Source of the DNA: Acidimicrobiaceae bacterium
GTDB lineage: Bacteria > Actinomycetota > Acidimicrobiia > Acidimicrobiales > Palsa-688
Assembly: GCA_003166025.1 (NCBI GenBank)
Contig: PMWT01000066.1
Coordinates: 28,635 to 92,634 of the forward strand
Direction of reading: 5' to 3'
DNA: 64,000 nucleotides
In this document: positions 18,685-27,355 of the stretch, in pieces
Position numbering within the stretch: the stretch's first letter is position 1
How the letters are laid out: every line of letters begins with the position of its first letter
The notes under the pieces: model-generated
The model's input: only the letters and a program-made list of their open reading frames with translations
Databases searched by the model: none
What the model was told of the DNA's origin: nothing
Made by a program: the position numbers and the translations under genes

Positions 18685-19401
18685 TCAGGCGCCGATGTCC
18701 TCCCCGAGGTACGCCATGCGTACGCGATCGTCGCGCAACAGAACGTCCGCTGATGCCTGCAGCACGATCCTCCCGGTCTCGAGCACGTAGCCCCGGTCGG
18801 CCAGCTGGAGGGCCTTGGCCGCGTTCTGCTCGACCAGAAGAAGGGTGACGCCCTGGTCACGGATGTCCCTCAGAATTTCAAAGATGGTCTGGACGAACAG
18901 TGGGGCCAGCCCCATCGAGGGCTCGTCCAACAACAGGAGCCTGGGCTCGGCCATGAGCGCGCGACCTATGGCCAGCATCTGCTGCTCCCCGCCGGAGAGG
19001 TTCCCTCCCTGCTGCTTGCGGCGGTCCTTCAGGACCGGGAAGAGACCGAAGACCCGGTCGATCTTGGCGGCCTGGCCGTGGGGCTTGTTGTAAGAGCCGA
19101 TCTCAAGGTTCTCGAGCACGGTCATCTGCGCAAAGATCCGGCGTCCCTCGGGGACATGGCTGATGCCGAGCTGGACGGTCTTGTGGGCGGCGAAGTGGGA
19201 GATGTCGATGCCGTCGAAACGGACACTACCCAGCGATGCGTGGTGCAGGCCCGAGATCATCCGCAGCGTGGTCGTCTTACCGGCCCCGTTGGCACCTAGG
19301 AGGGTTACGATCTCTCCCTGTTCGACGGTGACCGTGAAATCGTGCAGGGCGGGGACGGCACCATAGCGGACCTCCACCCCCGTAACCTCGAGCAGGGCCA
19401 T
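18685..19401 (-). CDS. livF: Branched-chain amino acid ABC transporter ATPase LivF
   Basis: One of two ATPases powering high-affinity branched-chain amino acid uptake. Walker A GANGAGKTT, signature LSGGEQQMLAIGRALM, Walker B LLLLDEPSMGLAP and the switch His in LLVEQNAAKAL are all present in 238 aa, normal LivF size. The YVLETGRI segment is typical. The start overlaps the livG stop (TGATG). It is last in the livH-M-G-F order. Confidence 0.93.
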   Translation of the reverse strand: MALLEVTGVEVRYGAVPALHDFTVTVEQGEIVTLLGANGAGKTTTLRMISGLHHASLGSVRFDGIDISHFAAHKTVQLGISHVPEGRRIFAQMTVLENLEIGSYNKPHGQAAKIDRVFGLFPVLKDRRKQQGGNLSGGEQQMLAIGRALMAEPRLLLLDEPSMGLAPLFVQTIFEILRDIRDQGVTLLLVEQNAAKALQLADRGYVLETGRIVLQASADVLLRDDRVRMAYLGEDIGA

Positions 19402-20333
19402 CAGAGCCCGTCCCCGCCCGCATCACTGCTCGTCCCCACGACCGGGCCATTGCCGACCGGGCCATTGCCCGCTCCGCCGTCGTCGACTGGGTCGTCGGTC
19501 TCGGCGGAGCCGAGGTAGGCATTTATTACGACCGGGTCCCGTTGGATCTCGGCCGGCGAGCCCTCGGCGATCACCTGGCCGAAGTTCAGGACGACGATCC
19601 GCTGCGCCACCGACATCACCAGCTTCATGTCGTGCTCGATCAACAGCACCGTGACACCAAGCTCGGTGTTGACTTTACGGATGAGCTCGGCTAGCTCGAT
19701 CTTTTCGGCCGGGTTGGTCCCCGCCGCGGGTTCGTCCAGCAGAAGCACTTCGGGGCCCGTGCCGAGCGCCCGGGCGATCTCGAGACGCCGCCGCTCGCCG
19801 TAAGGCAACGAGCTCGAAAGCTCGTTCGCCCGGCGGGTCAGGCCGACGAACCGCAAGAGCTCCAACGTCTTGAGGTCGCTCTCGTGTTCCTCGCGCCGGG
19901 TCCGGCGCAACCGGAGCATGGCACCGACAGGCCCGGTGTGCTGCTTGGACTCCGCCCCGATCTTCACGTTCTCGAAGGTGGTCAGAGCATTGAACATCCG
20001 GGACGTCTGGAAGGTGCGGGCCACCCCGGCCCGGTTGACCCTGAAGGGCTTGCGACCGATGACGCTCAAGGGCCGACCGTACTTCGGGGTGAAGATGATC
20101 GAACCCTCTTGGGGAGTGTAGACACCGGTCAGACAGTTGAACAACGACGTCTTTCCGGCGCCATTGGGACCGATGACCGACAGGATCTCACCCCGGTGAA
20201 GCACGAGCGACACGTCGCTGAGGCTGACTACCCCTCCGAAGCGCAGGGTCACGTGCTCGACCGAGAACAGGACACCGGTCGGACCGGGACCGGTTGCGCC
20301 GGGCGCAGGGACTGCGGGTGCCGGAACTGTCAT
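19401..20333 (-). CDS. livG: Branched-chain amino acid ABC transporter ATPase LivG
   Basis: Second Liv ATPase, partner of LivF. It has Walker A GPNGAGKTSLFNCLTGVY, the LivG-type signature SLPYGERRRLEIARAL, Walker B LLLDEPAAGTNPAE and VLLIEHDMKLVM, with RTFQTSRMF as in LivG. A Pro/Ala-rich 20-residue start and a Gly/Asp-rich C-terminal tail (GNGPVGNGPVVG) flank the domain. ATG 20333 overlaps the livM stop (ATGA); upstream in-frame sequence lies inside livM and is rejected. 310 aa. Confidence 0.93.
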   Translation of the reverse strand: MTVPAPAVPAPGATGPGPTGVLFSVEHVTLRFGGVVSLSDVSLVLHRGEILSVIGPNGAGKTSLFNCLTGVYTPQEGSIIFTPKYGRPLSVIGRKPFRVNRAGVARTFQTSRMFNALTTFENVKIGAESKQHTGPVGAMLRLRRTRREEHESDLKTLELLRFVGLTRRANELSSSLPYGERRRLEIARALGTGPEVLLLDEPAAGTNPAEKIELAELIRKVNTELGVTVLLIEHDMKLVMSVAQRIVVLNFGQVIAEGSPAEIQRDPVVINAYLGSAETDDPVDDGGAGNGPVGNGPVVGTSSDAGGDGL

Positions 20334-22498
20334 TCTGTCTCCGGGCCTATGTAACCAGGCTCGTCCAGGGACAACTTCCCGTACGACGAGGGGAGCTTCT
20401 CCCCCATTGACGTGATCCTTACAGGACCGCCGGGAAGGTCTGGGGCGGAGATACCCTCCTCGGTCAACAGGAGCTCGCGCCGGCGACGGCGTGAGGGGAC
20501 CACGCCCTGAGGCCGGAAGATCATGAGCACGATAAGCAGCGCCCCAAGATAGATGAACTCGTCCTGGAACTGGTAGTCCTGGAACGAATGGATCTGCAGG
20601 TACTGGGGTAGCCACTGGATAAAGGCGGCCCCGATAACCGCGCCCGCGATCGACCCCATGCCTCCGAAGATCACAAACACGAGGATGAGTATCGAAGTTT
20701 GGACGATGAAATCGTTAGGCACCAGGCTCTGGACCTGGCTGGCGAAAAAGACCCCGGCAAAGCCGGCTGTCGAGGCTCCGATGGCAAAGGCCATGACCTT
20801 GTACTTCAAGGTGTTGATGCCGAGGGAATCGGCCGCGACTTCGTCCTCCCGGATGGCTGTCCACGACCGTCCGACTCGGGAGTGTTCGAGAAAACTGAAG
20901 GCGACAGTGAATATGACTGCCACTATTAATATCAAGTAATAATAGGGAAGGACTGTCCCCGTCCAGCGGTACTTGACCGAAAAGAGATGGACGGAAAACT
21001 GGGGTATAAAACCTGGCGTGCCCGCCGGTCCACCGGTCACGCCGTTGAGGTTGTTGGCGACGATCTCGATTATTTCCCCGAAGCCCAGGGTCACGATGGC
21101 GAGGTAGTCCCCCCGCAGCCGGAGCGTGGGGGTGCCGAGCAGGACACCGGTGAGCATGGCGGCCAAAATGGAAAACGGTATGACCCAGAACGGGTTGAGG
21201 ACGAACGGCGCCTTGATCGGGAGGGCGTCCGTGAAGAAGGCCGTGGTGTAGGCCCCGATGGCCCAGAAGGCTACGTACCCGAGGTCCAAAAGCCCGGCGA
21301 AGCCGACGACCACGTTGAGGCCCATAGCGAGAAGGACATAGATCGCCACCTGGGTGGTGAGGATCGACTGGATACCAGCGTTGAGGTGCAGCGGCCATTG
21401 GACCGCCACCAGGAGGGCGGCGATCGTGAGCGCGGTCTTGCCATACGCGAACCGGGCCTCTTTCGTGATCCCGGTGAACTCGTATTGGCCATGCTCGGGA
21501 CGTGAACCGCGGGTAGCGCCGACAAGGTCCAAGCCCACCCAGACGAGCGCGCCCACGATGACAAGGGCACCGAGGACCATAAGGACGGCACCGGCCGGAC
21601 GGTTGTGAGGCATGATCCCGATGGAAGCCAGCCAGTGGGCCAAAGAGCGGGGTGTCGACACCCGCCATTCGGACCAGGTCGTCCACATCAGCCACCCGTA
21701 GACCGCTAGGACAACGCCGCCCACCGTGCCCGCCCGGCGCACAGACCGGGCCGGTACCAACTTGCGGAGCTCGGCCAGGCCGAAGAGCACCGCTTCAAGC
21801 ACGCACAGGACAAGAGCGGCCCACAACACGGCCCGGCCCAAAGGCCTGTCGTGGGGCACAGCCCCGATGGAGTTGAGGTACCTGGAGACCGAGTTGTGCA
21901 TCCACGCCAACGCCCCGTACACGGCGACGACGGCGTACGCCGCCAACCTGGCGACGCGCAACGACCATCGCCCGAAGAGATAGACGAGCAGCTCCATGAC
22001 GGCGAACCCAAAACCGATCTCGATACAGACGCCGCCCTTCCAGGTGTCGTCGGGCGAAAGCCACGACACCCAAATCAAGCCGATCGCCACGACCGCCATG
22101 TCGAGGCCCAGGCGCACCCGTCGCGACGCCGTCACCTTGGCGACCGAAGCCCGCAGGCGGTTGGACTGTGACCTCAACCCCGCCCCGAACGAGTACCAGA
22201 CCGAGACGACCGAGAAGAGCACGGCGGCGAACCCCACGAACCAGAACAGTCTCGGGAACTGCAGGGAGCCGGTGAAGCCCGACGTCGGAGCCGAGTTGCT
22301 CCCCGCCGGGCCGGTCATGACAGCCACGACCAGGACGGCGCCCACGCATATGGCGAGACGACGGGCCCAGGCACTGCGGGCCAGGTCGGCCAGCGAGGCC
22401 CGGCGTGCCGGTCCCCCTGGCGGGCTCTTCACCGGCCCCCGGGAACCCGGCGCGCCCGGGCTGACGGGAGCACCGGGCCCGGCGGCGGTGGCAGTCAT
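20330..22498 (-). CDS. livM: Branched-chain amino acid permease LivM with duplicated N-terminal membrane extension
   Basis: The last 350 or so residues are a standard LivM permease: VAIYVLLAMGLNVVVGFAGLLDLGYVAFWAIGAY, GDYLAIVTLGFGEI, REDEVAADSLGINTLKYKVMAFAIGA and GGMGSIAGAVIGAA (pieces of longer conserved blocks). In front lie about 340 extra residues with several hydrophobic helices, including two similar modules: LNSIGAVPHDRPLGRAVL and LASIGIMPHNRPAGAVL. Total 722 aa against 330-430 normally. ATG 22498 overlaps the livH stop (ATGA). The extension's role is unknown; it may form an accessory membrane domain. Confidence 0.88.
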   Translation of the reverse strand: MTATAAGPGAPVSPGAPGSRGPVKSPPGGPARRASLADLARSAWARRLAICVGAVLVVAVMTGPAGSNSAPTSGFTGSLQFPRLFWFVGFAAVLFSVVSVWYSFGAGLRSQSNRLRASVAKVTASRRVRLGLDMAVVAIGLIWVSWLSPDDTWKGGVCIEIGFGFAVMELLVYLFGRWSLRVARLAAYAVVAVYGALAWMHNSVSRYLNSIGAVPHDRPLGRAVLWAALVLCVLEAVLFGLAELRKLVPARSVRRAGTVGGVVLAVYGWLMWTTWSEWRVSTPRSLAHWLASIGIMPHNRPAGAVLMVLGALVIVGALVWVGLDLVGATRGSRPEHGQYEFTGITKEARFAYGKTALTIAALLVAVQWPLHLNAGIQSILTTQVAIYVLLAMGLNVVVGFAGLLDLGYVAFWAIGAYTTAFFTDALPIKAPFVLNPFWVIPFSILAAMLTGVLLGTPTLRLRGDYLAIVTLGFGEIIEIVANNLNGVTGGPAGTPGFIPQFSVHLFSVKYRWTGTVLPYYYLILIVAVIFTVAFSFLEHSRVGRSWTAIREDEVAADSLGINTLKYKVMAFAIGASTAGFAGVFFASQVQSLVPNDFIVQTSILILVFVIFGGMGSIAGAVIGAAFIQWLPQYLQIHSFQDYQFQDEFIYLGALLIVLMIFRPQGVVPSRRRRRELLLTEEGISAPDLPGGPVRITSMGEKLPSSYGKLSLDEPGYIGPETE

Positions 22499-23442
22499 GC
22501 CTCTCGCCCGAGGCGCTCGCCAAGGATGCCCGTGGGCCGGAAAAGCAAGAGCGTCACCAGCACGCCAAAGGCTACGACGTCCTGCCACTCCGCCGACATC
22601 CAGCGCAGCGGGATGCTCTCGAACAGCCCGAGCAGGAGACCGCCGATCATCGCGCCCCGGATATTCCCGATGCCGCCGAGGACGGCGGCGGTGAACGCCT
22701 TCAGCCCGGGGACAAAGCCCATCGTGTAGATGACGCCGAACTGGAGCCCGAAAAGGAACCCGGCGGCGCCGCCCATCAGCCCTCCGAGCACGAAGGTGAG
22801 CGAGATCGTCCGGTCGATGTGCACACCCATCAGGCTCGCCGTTTCCGCGTCCTGGGCGACGGCCCGGATGCCCTTGCCCAGCTTGGTCTTGTTCACCACC
22901 AGGTCGAGCACGACCAAAAGGACGAGGGAGACGACCATCGTCAGGATCCAGACAGACTGGACACCAACGCCGCACACCTTGAAGGCATCCCCGGTGACCA
23001 CGGTGGGTGCCGGGATGAAGGCGGTGTAGCGCCCGAACTCCTTGCCCGCCAGGTTGAAAATGAAGTACGAGGCCCCGATGGCGCTTATCAGGTACGTCAA
23101 CCTGGGCGCGTTGCGCTTTCGCAGTGGCCGGTAGGCGACCCTTTCGAGGACAAATGCGATCGCCCCGCCGGCAAGAGCACCGGCGACGATCCCGACGAGC
23201 ATGAACCCGATCGCCCAGAACCCGCTAGGAGTGGACGTGCCCAGCACCGCTCGCATGGCGAACAGCCCGCCGAAGCCCCCGGACATGACCACTTCGGAAT
23301 GGGCGAAGTTGATCAGCCTGAGGACGCCGTAGACCAGGGTGTACCCGAGCGCTATGAGCGCGTAAAGGAACCCATTGGCGAGCCCGCCAAGGATAAGCGA
23401 GACCCAGATGTTGTTGTTGGCGAGGAACCCGGGGCAGCTCAT
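22495..23442 (-). CDS. livH: Branched-chain amino acid permease LivH
   Basis: A 315-aa inner-membrane permease, partner of LivM. LIALGYTLVYGVLRLINFAHSE (split motif), AVAQDAETASLMGVHID and VLGGIGNIRGAMIGGLLLGLFES are family hallmarks, and about eight hydrophobic segments are visible. It is the first gene after the livK terminator-like hairpin. Its ATG lies 66 bp downstream of that hairpin, so livHMGF may be expressed at lower level than livK. Confidence 0.93.
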   Translation of the reverse strand: MSCPGFLANNNIWVSLILGGLANGFLYALIALGYTLVYGVLRLINFAHSEVVMSGGFGGLFAMRAVLGTSTPSGFWAIGFMLVGIVAGALAGGAIAFVLERVAYRPLRKRNAPRLTYLISAIGASYFIFNLAGKEFGRYTAFIPAPTVVTGDAFKVCGVGVQSVWILTMVVSLVLLVVLDLVVNKTKLGKGIRAVAQDAETASLMGVHIDRTISLTFVLGGLMGGAAGFLFGLQFGVIYTMGFVPGLKAFTAAVLGGIGNIRGAMIGGLLLGLFESIPLRWMSAEWQDVVAFGVLVTLLLFRPTGILGERLGREA

Positions 23443-23508
23443 GCGTCAGAGGAGTCTCATCGACCTTGACCAGCAAATCTAGTCAGTTAGGACCTGAGGG
23501 ACAAATGG

Positions 23509-23550
23509 AATGAGCCGGGCACCCCGCAATGGCGGAGCACCCGGCTCATT
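23509..23550 (-). terminator. Long hairpin between livK and livH
   Basis: AATGAGCCGGG and CCCGGCTCATT form a perfect 11-bp inverted repeat, and inside it CCGC pairs with GCGG around a 4-base loop. It starts 18 bp after the livK stop. On the minus strand only a short T-rich stretch (CATTCCATTTGT) follows, so it may be a partial terminator or an mRNA-stabilising stem that raises binding-protein levels over the permease genes. Confidence 0.65.
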
Positions 23551-23568
23551 CACAACTGGCTACTGGCG

Positions 23569-24789
23569 TTACGCTAGGCCGAGTTGGACTAAATTGCCGT
23601 TCACAACTTGGTTTATGTAGATGTCGGCACCGGCGATGTCGCCATTGGCCTGGAAGGAAACAACCTTCGTGAGCCCGTGGTAGACGATCTTGTGAAGGCC
23701 ATTGACAACGTTTATACGAGTGATGGCACCCGTACCGCCCTTGGTCTTCGACAGGATTTGCAGTTCGGCGATGATCGCGTTGGCCGCGTCGAACGCCTCA
23801 CCGGAATAGATCCCCACGGGGAACTTGGCCAGCTTCTTGAAGCCTGAGGCGAACGCCGTGTCGGCCTTTGTGGTGCCGAGGACCGCGCACGGGCAGCTGG
23901 CGTATATGCCGTTGGCGGCGCTGGGCGGGTTGGTGCCGGATATCAGCGCGGTGCTATCGCTGCCGTCCCCGCTAATGATCTTGCCCGTGTAGCCCGCCTT
24001 GGACAGCGCGCCGGCGAGCAGGCCGAGGTCGCAGTAATAGCCGCCGTAGAACAGCAGCTGGGGCTTGGCGCTCACCACGGTAGCGGCGTCGTCCGGGTAC
24101 TGCGTGGGGCTGGCCGTGCCGTCACTGCACTGGCTGGTGCCGGGGAACGTGCCCGTCGTCACCTTCGCCCCGTCCTTGGTCGCCTGGGCGGCAAAGGCGG
24201 CAGCGAGACCTTCGCCGTAGGTGCTGGCGTCATTGGAGACGTACAGGTTGGTCAGGTGGAGCTTTTGGACGACGTAGTTGGCGTCAGCCGGCCCTTGGAC
24301 GCTGTCGTCCGCCACGTCCCGGAAGAAGTTGCGCCATCCGGACGTCGCCAGAGCCGTGTTCGTGGCTGACGGGCTGACCGTCGCCAGGTTGTGGGCGCTG
24401 AAGGTGGGCTCGGCCGCCTTGGTGGCACCCGAGAAGGCTGGGCCCACCACGCCGATGACCGACGGGTTGGCGGTGAGTTCCTCGGCGTCGGTCGGCGAAA
24501 GTGTCGGCGAGCCCTGGTCGTCCTTGGCTACGTACTTGAGCGTGAACGGAAGAGGGCCGAACTGAGACTTCCCTGAGTTGGCTTGGTTGATGGCGTACTG
24601 GACGGCGTACGCCATGTTGAGGCCGAGCTGCGCGTTGCCGCCCGATAGCGGGCCTTCGTAGGCAAGGTCGAACGTCGGCTTTGTGTTGCTCGGCTGCTTG
24701 GCAACTGCGAATGCCGCTCCGCTGAAACCGGAGAGCACGACTGCCCCCGCCACGAGCGGCACGCCGGCCTTCATGAGCAATTTCCTCAT
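23569..24789 (-). CDS. livK: Branched-chain amino acid (Leu/Ile/Val-type) binding protein
   Basis: The exported substrate-binding component of the adjacent Liv transporter. A Sec signal peptide runs from MRKLLMKAG through a hydrophobic stretch to the predicted cut after AAFA; there is no lipobox cysteine. The mature part is a periplasmic-binding-protein type I fold: GPLSGGNAQLGLNM near the start, VIGVVGPAFSGATKAAEP, SPSATNTALA and IYSGEAFDAANAII. ATG 24789 has AGGAGG 7 bases upstream, which settles the start over a longer in-frame form. 406 aa. Ligand specificity (Leu/Ile/Val or another amide-type solute) cannot be read from sequence. Confidence 0.88.
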   Translation of the reverse strand: MRKLLMKAGVPLVAGAVVLSGFSGAAFAVAKQPSNTKPTFDLAYEGPLSGGNAQLGLNMAYAVQYAINQANSGKSQFGPLPFTLKYVAKDDQGSPTLSPTDAEELTANPSVIGVVGPAFSGATKAAEPTFSAHNLATVSPSATNTALATSGWRNFFRDVADDSVQGPADANYVVQKLHLTNLYVSNDASTYGEGLAAAFAAQATKDGAKVTTGTFPGTSQCSDGTASPTQYPDDAATVVSAKPQLLFYGGYYCDLGLLAGALSKAGYTGKIISGDGSDSTALISGTNPPSAANGIYASCPCAVLGTTKADTAFASGFKKLAKFPVGIYSGEAFDAANAIIAELQILSKTKGGTGAITRINVVNGLHKIVYHGLTKVVSFQANGDIAGADIYINQVVNGNLVQLGLA

Positions 24790-25080
24790 GAACTTTCCTC
24801 CTATTGGGTTTACACTCGGGGCAGGCGTTTGCCCCCAGTTCATCGGTGCAGTAACCTTATACACTCAGTCGTCTAATAGCCAGCCGGCCTAGGGTCTGCG
24901 ACTACGAGCCAGCCGGTTATTTGGCGCGATGTAACAGCTGCAAGTCGCTCATTGCCGCGCGGCTGGTATTCGCTTCTGCAGGGATCTCAATGTCTTCGCG
25001 CCGCTTTCTGCGTTGTCGTTGACCGTTCTCGTGGCCGTCCGGGCCGTGGGCGCCCTCCAGGTGGCAAGGTCTCAGCCCCG
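24790..25080. promoter_or_regulatory. Divergent intergenic region of livK and the ABC exporter
   Basis: About 290 bp without a gene. Just upstream of livK there is a GGGGCA-N6-TGCCCC hairpin, and TATAAG occurs on the minus strand as a possible -10 box. AGCCAGCCGG is repeated directly at 24878-24887 and 24907-24916, 29 bp apart (about three helical turns), a spacing that fits a regulator binding site. No -35 element was convincing. Confidence 0.45.
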
Positions 25081-26085
25081 GTGGGCACTACCATCCTGGC
25101 GGTGGGACAAGACGTCGCCGTGGGCACTGGCGCCGCGCTACCGGCCGTCATCCATACCGAGCAGTTGACCAAGGTCTACAGCGGGGCTGACTTCGCCGCC
25201 GTAGACCGGCTCGACCTCGACGTACGGGCTGGGGAGATCTTCGGGCTCCTAGGCCCCAACGGCGCCGGGAAGACCACGACGGCCGGGATGCTCACGACTC
25301 GGGTCGTGCCAACGTCCGGCCGAGCCTTCGTGGGCGGGGTCGACGTGGCGGCCCATCCGGCCCTAGCCAAGCAGCTGAGCGGCATCGTGTCGCAGCAGAA
25401 CACCCTGGACCGCCAGCTCACGGTGTGGGAAAACCTTTACTTCCACGGCCGCCTGTTCGGCATCGGGGCCAAGGAGTCACGCCGTACCGCAGACCAGCTG
25501 CTGGCGCAGTTCCAACTCTCACGCTGGGCGAAGGCGTCTGTATATGCGCTGTCCGGTGGGATGGCCCAGCGCCTCATGGTGGCCAGGGCCATCTTCCACC
25601 GTCCATCCGTACTGTTCTTGGACGAACCGACGGCCGGCCTGGACCCCCAGAGCCGCCTGGCCCTGTGGGACCTGCTCGGCGAGCTCAATCAGGACGGCCA
25701 GACCATCCTGCTCACGACGCACTACATGGAGGAGGCGGACAAGCTCTGCCAACGGGTCGCCATCATGGACCACGGGAAGATCCTGGCTCTTGACACCCCC
25801 GCCGCCCTAAAGCAAGGCGTCGGGGCGGACACGGTCGTCACCATCAAGACGACGGGCGACCCGGGGGACCTCGGCGCGCTCCTGGCGGCAGAGGTCAGGG
25901 ACGTGACGCGCACCCGCATGAGCGAGGGGCACCTGCAGCTGCACGTGAAGGGCAGGAGCGGGCTGGTGTCGACGATCGTCGGCACCGCTGAACGGGGCGG
26001 GTTCGACATCCTCGACATCTCGATCGCCGAGCCCAGCCTGGAGACAGTGTTCATCAACCTCACCGGCAAGGAGCTGCGCGACTGA
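25081..26085 (+). CDS. ABC exporter ATPase (DrrA/NodI type)
   Basis: ATPase subunit of an ABC-2 exporter: Walker A GPNGAGKTTTAGML, Q-loop QQNTL, signature LSGGMAQRLMVARA, Walker B VLFLDEPTAGLDP and the switch His in LLTTHYMEEA. The C-terminal part (SLETVFINLTGKELRD) matches the DrrA/NatA tail. It exports a lipid, drug or polysaccharide, not identifiable here. The start is uncertain: GTG 25081 is used, but another in-frame GTG follows shortly and an in-frame extension reaches back to 24952. Its TGA overlaps the permease ATG (TGATG). Confidence 0.85.
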   Translation: MGTTILAVGQDVAVGTGAALPAVIHTEQLTKVYSGADFAAVDRLDLDVRAGEIFGLLGPNGAGKTTTAGMLTTRVVPTSGRAFVGGVDVAAHPALAKQLSGIVSQQNTLDRQLTVWENLYFHGRLFGIGAKESRRTADQLLAQFQLSRWAKASVYALSGGMAQRLMVARAIFHRPSVLFLDEPTAGLDPQSRLALWDLLGELNQDGQTILLTTHYMEEADKLCQRVAIMDHGKILALDTPAALKQGVGADTVVTIKTTGDPGDLGALLAAEVRDVTRTRMSEGHLQLHVKGRSGLVSTIVGTAERGGFDILDISIAEPSLETVFINLTGKELRD

Positions 26086-26975
26086 TGCCAGGGACGATGC
26101 CGGCGCCGACGGTCGCGCCCGAGCACCAGCACATCGGGGACCGGCCGTTGAGGCCGGTATATGCCGCCAGCGTGACCGCCCTAGGGGCGCTGCTGCTGCG
26201 CGACCTCGTCGTGCTGGGCAAGCACCTGTGGGAGTTCGTGCTGAGGACGCTCGTCCAGCCCTTCCTCCTGTGTTTCGTGTTCCTCTTCGTGTTCCCCAAG
26301 ATCGGCCAGGGCATCGGCGGCCAGGGCCCGAAGGCAGAATCAGCCTTCGCCACGATCCTCGTGCCCGGAGTGGTCGGGATCTCGGTCATGTTCCAAGGGG
26401 TGCAGTCGATCGCGCTGGCCATGGCCCAGGAGTTCGGGTTCACCCGCGAGATCGAGGACCGGGTCCAGGCGCCGTGCCCGATCTGGCTCGTTGCCGCGGC
26501 CAAGGTCCTGTCCGGGGCGGCGCAGGGAGTGCTGTCGGCGGCGATCGTGCTGCCGATCGCCTCGGTGGTCCACGCCTCGGGCGTGCGGGCGACAGTGTCG
26601 CTGCACTGGGCCATCATCCTCACCCTGGTACCGATAGCCACCGTGGCCATGGCCGGCCTCGGGCTCGTGCTCGGCACGAGTTTCGAGCCCCGCAACATCG
26701 GGCTCATGTTCGGTTTCATAATCCTGCCCATAACGTTCCTCGGCGGCACCTACTACGGCTGGACGCGCCTCGCACCTGTCAAGGTCGGAGGTTTCCATTG
26801 GCTCCAGACCCTGGTCCTGGTCAACCCCCTCATCTACGTCAACGAGGGTATGAGGGCAGCCTTCACCGCCGCGCCCCACATGCACCTGTACGTCGTCTAC
26901 CCCGTCTTGATCGGCTTCGCCGTCGTGTTCCTCGGCCTGGGGCTGCGCAACTTCCGCCGACGCGTGCTTTCCTAA
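26085..26975 (+). CDS. ABC-2 type membrane permease (DrrB-like)
   Basis: Membrane partner of the preceding ATPase, 296 aa, with about six hydrophobic helices. VPGVVGISVMFQGVQS and FGFTREIEDRVQAPCPIWLVAAAKV form the cytoplasmic coupling region of ABC2 permeases, and PITFLGGTYYGW with LVNPLIYVNEGMRAA is the C-terminal hallmark. Start coupled to the ATPase stop. The first 25 residues are soluble. The pair forms a self-contained exporter. Confidence 0.88.
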   Translation: MPGTMPAPTVAPEHQHIGDRPLRPVYAASVTALGALLLRDLVVLGKHLWEFVLRTLVQPFLLCFVFLFVFPKIGQGIGGQGPKAESAFATILVPGVVGISVMFQGVQSIALAMAQEFGFTREIEDRVQAPCPIWLVAAAKVLSGAAQGVLSAAIVLPIASVVHASGVRATVSLHWAIILTLVPIATVAMAGLGLVLGTSFEPRNIGLMFGFIILPITFLGGTYYGWTRLAPVKVGGFHWLQTLVLVNPLIYVNEGMRAAFTAAPHMHLYVVYPVLIGFAVVFLGLGLRNFRRRVLS

Positions 26976-26997
26976 ACGAGCACGTTGCGGCTCGCGC

Positions 26998-27237
26998 TCA
27001 AGAAGGGCTGAGGCCGGGCCCGGCGAGGAAGGCGTTGTGCCTGTTGCTGGCCGCGATGGCCGCCCACACCATCGATGCCGGCCAGACGAAGATCAAAACG
27101 TAGCCCAGGGTGGGTACGACGCCGACAGCAGCCAGCACCACCAGAGCTACCGCGCCCGTGGCGCTGGCATAGAACAAGCCCAGCGGGCCAAAAAAGAAGG
27201 TCAGGACGAGTGCCACGAAAACCGACTTGTCTTTCAT
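26998..27237 (-). CDS. Small two-helix membrane protein
   Basis: 79 residues, starting MKDKSVFVALVLTFFFGPLG with a GAGGAG ribosome-binding site 6 bases upstream. Two long hydrophobic stretches (residues 6-25 and about 30-58) are separated by a short turn; the C-terminus (NRHNAFLAGPGL) is polar. It resembles small TM2-like or DUF-type membrane proteins with a GPLGLFY turn. Function unknown. It is encoded convergently to the ABC permease, 22 bp away. Confidence 0.7.
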   Translation of the reverse strand: MKDKSVFVALVLTFFFGPLGLFYASATGAVALVVLAAVGVVPTLGYVLIFVWPASMVWAAIAASNRHNAFLAGPGLSPS

Positions 27238-27355
27238 CGCGTTCTCCTCTGCGAGAGAGCCACTTCGGCGAGCGTGGCACCTTCCCTCCGGCCCCCAGTA
27301 GGGCCGTAGGGCCCAACGTGGGCTCACCGACGGCTCTTCGGGAGGTGTACCTCTC

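Noticed and set aside
20334-20615. N-terminal extension of LivG
   Set aside because: It lies within livM and has no family resemblance; ATG 20333 has the ATGA overlap.
22499-22975. N-terminal extension of LivM
   Set aside because: It lies within livH in another frame; ATG 22498 gives the ATGA overlap.
26963-26984. CGTGCT/AGCACG hairpin at the end of the ABC permease as a terminator
   Set aside because: Only 6 bp, overlaps the coding end, with no T-run; too weak to call.
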